This document shows positions 57,711-64,000 of a stretch of DNA of 64,000 nt, in pieces. The position numbers and the translations under genes are program-made. The notes beneath the pieces are model-generated. The model worked only from the letters and a program-made list of their open reading frames with translations. It did not search any database and was not told the origin of the DNA. This stretch comes from Buddleja alternifolia. Its lineage: Eukaryota > Streptophyta > Magnoliopsida > Lamiales > Scrophulariaceae. Within the stretch, counting starts at the first letter, position 1. Every line of letters begins with the position of its first letter. The DNA is taken from the NCBI GenBank assembly GCA_019426215.1, contig CM033399.1, forward strand, positions 21,399,022 through 21,463,021, written 5' to 3'.

Positions 57711-59086
57711 CTATATTAGATATCTGTACCGCTCAGGCGGTTGAGATACTCTACTCGATCGTCGTGGTTGTGGTTGTGTTATAGAAGGTTTGGTTCTCAC
57801 TCCCTGTGTAGATGTATCAAGTGGGGTTTCATTTTGTTCTTCTAGAACAATCTTTCTACCCGCTCCTCCTTCTTGAATGAACTCAGCTTCAAGAAAGTGG
57901 GCTTGTAAGGCTACAATGATCCTTTGACCATTGTGCAGGTAAAAGAGGTATCCCGTAGAATCTTCAAGATATCCAATGAAATGTCCCTTTAAGGACCTAG
58001 CCTCCAACTTTTCCACTTTAGTCTTTTTGACATAAGCCGGACATCCCCAAATCTTTATGTGATTAAGAATAGGCTTCCTATTTCTCCAAATTTCATAGGG
58101 AGTCAGAGGAACGGACTTGGACGGACATCTATTTAAAATGTGTGCAACTGTAAGCAGCGCATGACCCCACAGTGAAATGGGTAAATCAGTGTAGCTAAGC
58201 ATGGAGCGAACCATGTCCAACAAGGTTCGATTCCTTCGCTCTGCTACTCCATTCAACTGTGGAGTCGCTGGAGGTGTGAGTTGCAATACTATACCATTCT
58301 CTCTGAGGTATAAGTCAAACTCGTCGCTCATATATTCTCCTCCTCGATCAGATCGAAGAGTTTTTATACGTTGACCTGTTTGATTTTCCACTAAAGCCTT
58401 GAATTCCTTGAACTTGTCAATGGATTCAGACTTATGCTTCATCAAGTACACTAGACCATATCGAGAATGGTCATCAGTGAAGGTGATAAAGTAAAGGAAA
58501 CCTCCTCGGGCCATTTCTCCAAATGGACCACAAACATCAGTATGCACTAAACCTAAGATTTGTGAGGCCCTTTTAAAGCTCCCTTTGAAGAGCGATCTAG
58601 CCATCTTGCCTTTGAGACAAGATTCACAAGTAGGATAGGGATCCAATCCCAGTGGGCCAATTAGCCCATCTTTTTTCATTTTGCGAATCTTTTGTTCGCC
58701 AGCATGGCCTGGTCGAAGGTGCCATATCAATCGTTGATTTATTTCAAGCCTACTATGTTTTCTTTGTATAGTATTCACTGCATACTCATTCTGGACACTA
58801 AGGTAATACAATCCATTTATCAAAGAAGCAAAGCCTACAAATTTATTACAATAATAAATGTTGCATCGTTCATCAATAAAACGGAAAGTGTAACCATTCT
58901 TAACTAAAACGGGAATGGAAATAATGTTTTTAAGCCCATTAGGCAAAACCAAAACATTATCCAGTAATAGTACATGTCTAGAATTTAAAAACAATGAGGT
59001 AGATCCTATTGCAGTAGCCGAGACGCTTTTCCCGCTGCCTACTCTGATCTTCACCTCATCGTTGTCCGGCTTCCTTCCTCACATCA
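57711..59086 (-). pseudogene. Copia C duplicate, protease C-terminus and integrase
   Basis: Protein-identical to the 447-codon stretch in copy 1, bounded by the same stop codons (57708-57710 and 59079-59081). Confidence 0.92.
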
Positions 59087-60059
59087 GATCCTGATTCATA
59101 AAGCATATGTGAGCACTAGCTCCAGAGTCAAGAATCCAAGATGTAGAGAAGATGGTCATAGAACAATACGTTTCATGAACATAAAGCTCCATACCTTGTG
59201 CGTCAGGCCCCATATTCGGACAGTTCCTTCTCTAGTGGCCCAGTTCACCGCAGTGTAGGCATCTGTCTGTCTTTTGTGGCCCCTTTCGCTTGCGAATCAC
59301 AGGAGCTATCCCTTTTCCTTTATCGACACCACCCTGAGCTCCAAGCTCACCAGCCTGCTTCTTGATTTTTCTCTTCTTATTCTTCGCCCGTTTGGGCCCA
59401 GAAGTGATAACCAAAACAGTCTCTTTTCCCTTGGACTTCAATTGAGATTGTGCAGTGTTTAATTTGTTCATTAGTCCAGCTAAGTTGCATTCGATCTCAT
59501 TGCAATTGAAGTTCATGATGAATTGGGAAAAAGAGTCAGAAAAGGACTACAAGATAAGATCAGTCCGAAGTTGTGGGTTCATTGTAAAATCGAGAGCTTC
59601 CAATCTCTCGATCCTGGATATCATTTTGAGGACATGATCCCCAACCTTCTCCCCTTCTCTCATTTTGGCTCCGAAGAGCTCTTTAGATATTTCATATCTA
59701 GCAGTCCTACTATGCTCACCATAGAGCTCGACCAAGTGCGCCAAGATAGCCCTCGCTGTGGTCATCTTGTCGTGGGACCTCTGTAGCTCATTCGTCATAG
59801 AGCCAAGAATGCACCCACGTACTCGGACATCGTCCTTTACCCATTTTTCATGAGCTTGGACTTCTTCCTCATTGGCACGTGTTCTGGAAGGAGGAGCATG
59901 GATATCAGTGTCCAACATGTATCCTAGAGACTCCATATTGAGAACTATTCTCAAATTCCTTAGCCAATCCACGTAGTTGGGTCCGGTAAGGATACTATTC
60001 TCGAGTAATACGTAAAGTGGGTTGATTGTCATTTTTGAAAAACGAGAGTGATAAAACAA
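59087..60059 (-). pseudogene. Copia C duplicate, gag, zinc knuckle and protease start
   Basis: Protein-identical to copy 1 with the same two stops in gag (59544-59546) and in the zinc knuckle (59229-59231). Confidence 0.92.
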
Positions 60060-62048
60060 ATAACTGTAGAAAATAAACCAGACTTAATTAGAATATTAGA
60101 CTAAACTAAGACCAAGTTTAAAATCAAGGACTTCGACTTATAACTTGGCTCCCACTACATTTTTCAAAATTTCACACTCCCACTGTGAAAAGACGGAAGT
60201 GATCGTTGATGAAAAATTCGTGGTGGGGATTGAGTTCTTTAATTACTATAATGGATGGCGACCCTTTAACGATATTTGGTCCATTACTTAATTAAAGTGA
60301 TGTCAAACATCAATCTATCAAATAGATGGTTCAATCATATTTATCCCATAATCCACAAAAACCGCAACCCTTTAACGATTTATTGGTAATGTGGACTATC
60401 TAAGTTCATTCCCACTAACTCCTCATAATCTAACATTTAAATTTCACCTTGTAAGCCTTTAACGATATTTGGGGTGAAATATGTCTAGATTAAGGCATCT
60501 AATGCACTTAATAAAATTCTAGAACGAAATCTTGATACATGACCCCTACTTACTGGGAAGATGCTACATATGGATTTAATCCTTGATCTTATCAAGTTTA
60601 GTGGAGGGAAAGGATGCCTAGCACCCCTTACTAACTTAGTATAATTTTTATTTGGGAGAATTTATGTTCTAAACATTTAATTCGTCTCACTTTGCACATT
60701 TACCAAATTTATATAGCGCATATTGATAACACACATGCTTCATACAACTAATGAACATACAACGAAAACAATAATTCAACACACATGTCTATGGGTTTTT
60801 ATCTAGAGGGCCCAAGCCAATGGGCCATCATAAAATTGAAAAATGAAAAGCCTAGCTAATCTTCGTGGGCTCCAAGTTCCTTTTCTTTTGCATGATCTCC
60901 ATCTTGAAAGGCCTATTCTATTTCTATTTTTTACAAGAGGTAATTTAAAATCTATACATAAATCTAGAAATAAAATAAAATGGGCTCAAACCAGCCCTTA
61001 CAACCCCATCAAAAGAAATACATAATCAAAAGTAGCAACTTAAGCCCATAGACATACGTCACCATCACATAATACATGCTCGCGATAAATAAAGCACTTA
61101 TGTTGGTGATTAATAAAAATTAATTAGTCCAACTTAATTATTTTCCACAATAAAATTCCAAATTTTATTGATTTATATGAAAATAATCCTATTTATGAGA
61201 ATTCTTTATTTAAATAAATAACTTAATAAATAAAAATCTCCAAGAGTTTATTAATTAATTATTTCATTCAAATAAAGTTCAATAAAAACTATATCGGGCT
61301 TAATTTTATCAAAATTAAATTACCAACCATTGGCATATTCAAAATTAATTAATTAGGCCCAATAACTAATTTATTGAATTATCCGCAATTTTAATCAAAA
61401 CAATTTTAATTAAATCCGGGTCATCATCCTTTTGACCCACCCGGATAACTAAAATAGCCCAAACACCTATTCAAATAAAATTTGGACCTTAAGAAAATAA
61501 ACCCCGATCCATTAGGGCCCGGGTCGCGAAACCCGGGCCCCGAAACAGCCGTACGCATGGCCTGGGTGCCCATGTTGCACACACAGCCCGCGCTGTCTGC
61601 GCGCCCAGCGCGCAGACTGTGCACGCTTTTTGCGTCGCGCTCGTCTCAGGGGGTTATACTTATTCGATTCTCGTAAAATTTATATGTCCAGATTTGAAAC
61701 TCAGTAAAATAAAACTTTCATGAAGAAACTACAGCGAGATTCAGAATATTAGCATATGAAAAATACGCTCAAAGCGCACAGCGTACGCTGACTGCGCGCA
61801 CAGCGTACGCTGACTGGCGCGCAGAATGCGCACGGTTTTTGTGTCGCCCTCGTCTCTGGGTTATACTTATCCGACTCTCATAAAATTTATATTCCCAGAT
61901 TTGAAACTCATTAAAATACAACTTTCATGAAGAAACAGAAGTGATATTCAGAATATTTTCATATGAAAAACACGTTCAAAGCATGCCTCAAAAACGCTGA
62001 AAAAATAGTCAATTCACATAAGCAATTAAACACAGAATTCAGAGATTG
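60060..62048 (-). other. Copia C duplicate, leader
   Basis: Same leader as 49335-51323, with the GC-rich hairpins (61515-61617) and the three CTTTAACGATATTTGG motifs (60259, 60363 and 60452). Confidence 0.75.
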
Positions 62049-62060
62049 GCTCTGATACCA
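62049..62060 (-). other. Copia C duplicate, primer binding site
   Basis: GCTCTGATACCA, identical to 51324-51335. Confidence 0.92.
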
Positions 62061-62061
62061 C

Positions 62062-64000
62062 TGTTGGGTATTATACGAATAAAATGCAGCGGAAAGTAAA
62101 TTTTAATTCCCAAAGCCCGAATCATCTCTAATCCTCGTGTTTAATTGTGTATAGAAAAATTGCCGTTCTCGCATATGTTGATTTCTGAACGTGATCCTTT
62201 TCTCTAACGCCGAATTTGCCAACGTCTCTAACTCGTCACGCCAGAATCAAAAACGAAAAACTTCTCCTTCTTCTTGGCTATGGACGGCTAGAGAGAAGTA
62301 GGAGAGAGGTGGGAGATTTTTCTTGGAGAGAAAGTTATATTATCTCTTATGTTATTATTCTACTAAGTGATATAATATAGGGGCGTCAAAAAAAACCGGA
62401 AATTCGGTTAACCGCCCGAACCGGACCGAAAACTGAAAATTCGGTTCGAACCGAAACCGAACCGAAAATTTCGGTTCGGTTTTCGGTTTTTTTTTTTTGG
62501 AAAATTCGGTTTCGGTTTTACGGTTCGGTTAACCGAACCGAACCGAAAACCGAATTATTTTTTAAATCTTTTTAAATATATTTTATTACATATATTATAT
62601 AATATCTATTATATAATATAATACATAATATTACATTTCAGCCCCACTAAAACCAAGCATAATATAATATCTATTATATAATATAATAATACATAATATC
62701 TATTTATAATTCGGGTTTTTTTCGGTTAAAACCGAACTTGTCCCAACCGAATTTCGGTTATAACTGAAAACCGAACCGATGGACAGGCCTAATATAATAT
62801 ATTACTCCAAAACAATAACCTAGCATTCACAAGGCCTACATGGGCATCCATATGGACGCCCACTTCATGGGCTTAAAAGCCTTTTGGGCTTTGGTCTTCT
62901 TAGCTATACTTAATTGGATTATTTATTTATTCAATAAATAAATTCATAATCCAATCAATTTAATTTCAAATTAATTTATAATTCAATTTCTCCAAGAAAT
63001 TAATTAACTCATTAATTTAATTAATTAATTACGGCATCTAATATCGGGAATTTCTCTCAAGTCTTTTCCCGTGTTTTCCTTTTTGCATTTCTTTTAAGCG
63101 CGACTCTTTAGGTTCGTCTCAAAAGGCAATTGGGAGGAATCCAAAAGGATGTGAGTGACACCTAGCCAGTCACATGGCTCACATAGTATCCCAATTGAGA
63201 ACGAATGAATAGGATCATTCCAAACATTTACGTCGTGAATACCGTACGTGTATAAACCTTTTATTCTTCTATCCCAGTCAAGTAAGAGTCATGGTTTAAA
63301 GTCAAACTTATATAACTTGACCATATGCCTAAGCTCATAATAAGTCGAGGTATTTAAATGCTTTGGCCAAAGACTTTCATCTTCACTTATTCATGACCGC
63401 ATAGGATATTTTACTCATTCACTTATGAGAAAATAAATTTCATATTGCAAATTAGTTAACAATGCTACTTGCCCATCAAGTCGCACTTCGAGGTCGATTC
63501 CACCAACAGGTGATTTGAATCTAACTACTCTAATGACAGACTTGATGTCACAAGCACATCTTCAACTCGATTTCTCAGGTCAGAGGTTCACACGTACCTA
63601 TCACTACTTATCAGTTTCATCATTGACTGTCAATGAGTGAATACCCATATGATGAACTGATGCGAGTCGTGTTCGAACATATCAGTCCAACTGATTTGTC
63701 TATAACATAAGTTCTCACTACCATTTCCATAGTGTACGACTGACACTTTCTCTGTCAAAACTTATATCATACAAGCCTGTCTTCACTATTGATGCCCAAT
63801 CAATATTTCTTAGACTTGCGAACTCTTTTAGATGACAGAGATCAAACCACTCTACTGCCTATCCTCCTATCCCATAGAAGGTAGAGGGTTTGCCTTGTCA
63901 TCAAGGACTTTACGTTGTTTATTATACCTTACAAATGCCTATAAGAAAACAACAATCAAATGCCTTATATTAATTGGAAAAATCATAGTTTAGTTACAAT
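62062..64000 (-). repeat. Copia C duplicate, 5' LTR, incomplete
   Basis: The LTR would end near 64056, 56 bp beyond the window. One difference from copy 1 was seen (63839). Confidence 0.92.
62380..62789. mobile_element. hAT-like element in the duplicate LTR
   Basis: Same 410-bp insertion with the same TAATATA flanks as at 51655-52064. Confidence 0.75.

Larger units (their letters stand above)
53426..64000. repeat. 10,725-bp tandem duplication, copy 2 (cut by window end)
   Basis: Repeats 42701-53275 at a constant offset of 10,725. I found six single-base differences by eye: 44060/54785, 44147/54872, 44419/55144, 44702/55427, 45194/55919 and 53114/63839. The junction 53425/53426 shows no obvious microhomology. 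Confidence 0.95.
54500..64000 (-). mobile_element. Copia C duplicate, cut by window end
   Basis: A copy of the element at 43775-53331, preceded by the same CTAAC (54495-54499). It carries the same stop codons and the same hAT-like insertion (62380-62789), so it arose by duplication of the locus and not by a second transposition. Confidence 0.95.

Overview
The window is repeat-rich intergenic DNA from a flowering plant, most likely a eudicot. The signs are plant CACTA (En/Spm) transposons with CACTACTAC termini, Ty1/copia and Ty3/gypsy elements with plant-type primer sites (initiator tRNA-Met and tRNA-Asp), a Sirevirus-type copia element, a Tourist-like MITE, short CCCTAAA telomere-type repeats and AT-rich spacers. 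I found no intact host gene, tRNA, rRNA or CRISPR array. Nearly every coding stretch is a decayed transposon gene.

Layout. 1-3.94 kb: the right part of a CACTA transposon with a multi-exon, broken gene (Transposase_24-like exons, then Ulp1/C48 protease exons), a hairpin-rich subterminal array and the terminal TIR. It is inserted in an older element (3.94-5.87 kb) with a minus-strand exon and a different hairpin array. 5.9-9.5 kb: small nonautonomous DNA elements, a SINE-like unit and an LTR-like fragment. 9.5-27.3 kb: a nested stack. Copia A (+) is split by a reduced gypsy element (which holds a Sirevirus solo LTR with perfect TSD) and by an inverted copia solo LTR. Its 3' LTR is split by copia B, which is cut off by a CACTA remnant (27.28-28.81 kb) with two large palindromes. 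28.95-29.96 kb: gypsy gag (-). 29.97-31.2 kb: LTR and tail of another minus-strand copia. 31.2-41.37 kb: a 5'-truncated Sirevirus-like element with pol, a long additional gene downstream of pol containing splice-like introns, and a 3' LTR. 41.37-43.77 kb: noncoding. 43.775-53.331 kb: a structurally complete but mutated minus-strand copia (copia C, TSD CTAAC).

A 10,725-bp unit (42701-53425) holding all of copia C is repeated in direct tandem from 53426 to the end of the window with only a handful of differences. It is either a very recent segmental duplication or an assembly duplication.

The strongest candidates for something little described are: the large spliced gene inside the Sirevirus; the 322-bp palindrome with two CACTA termini head-to-head at its centre; and a motif occurring three times in the untranslated leader of all three related copia elements.
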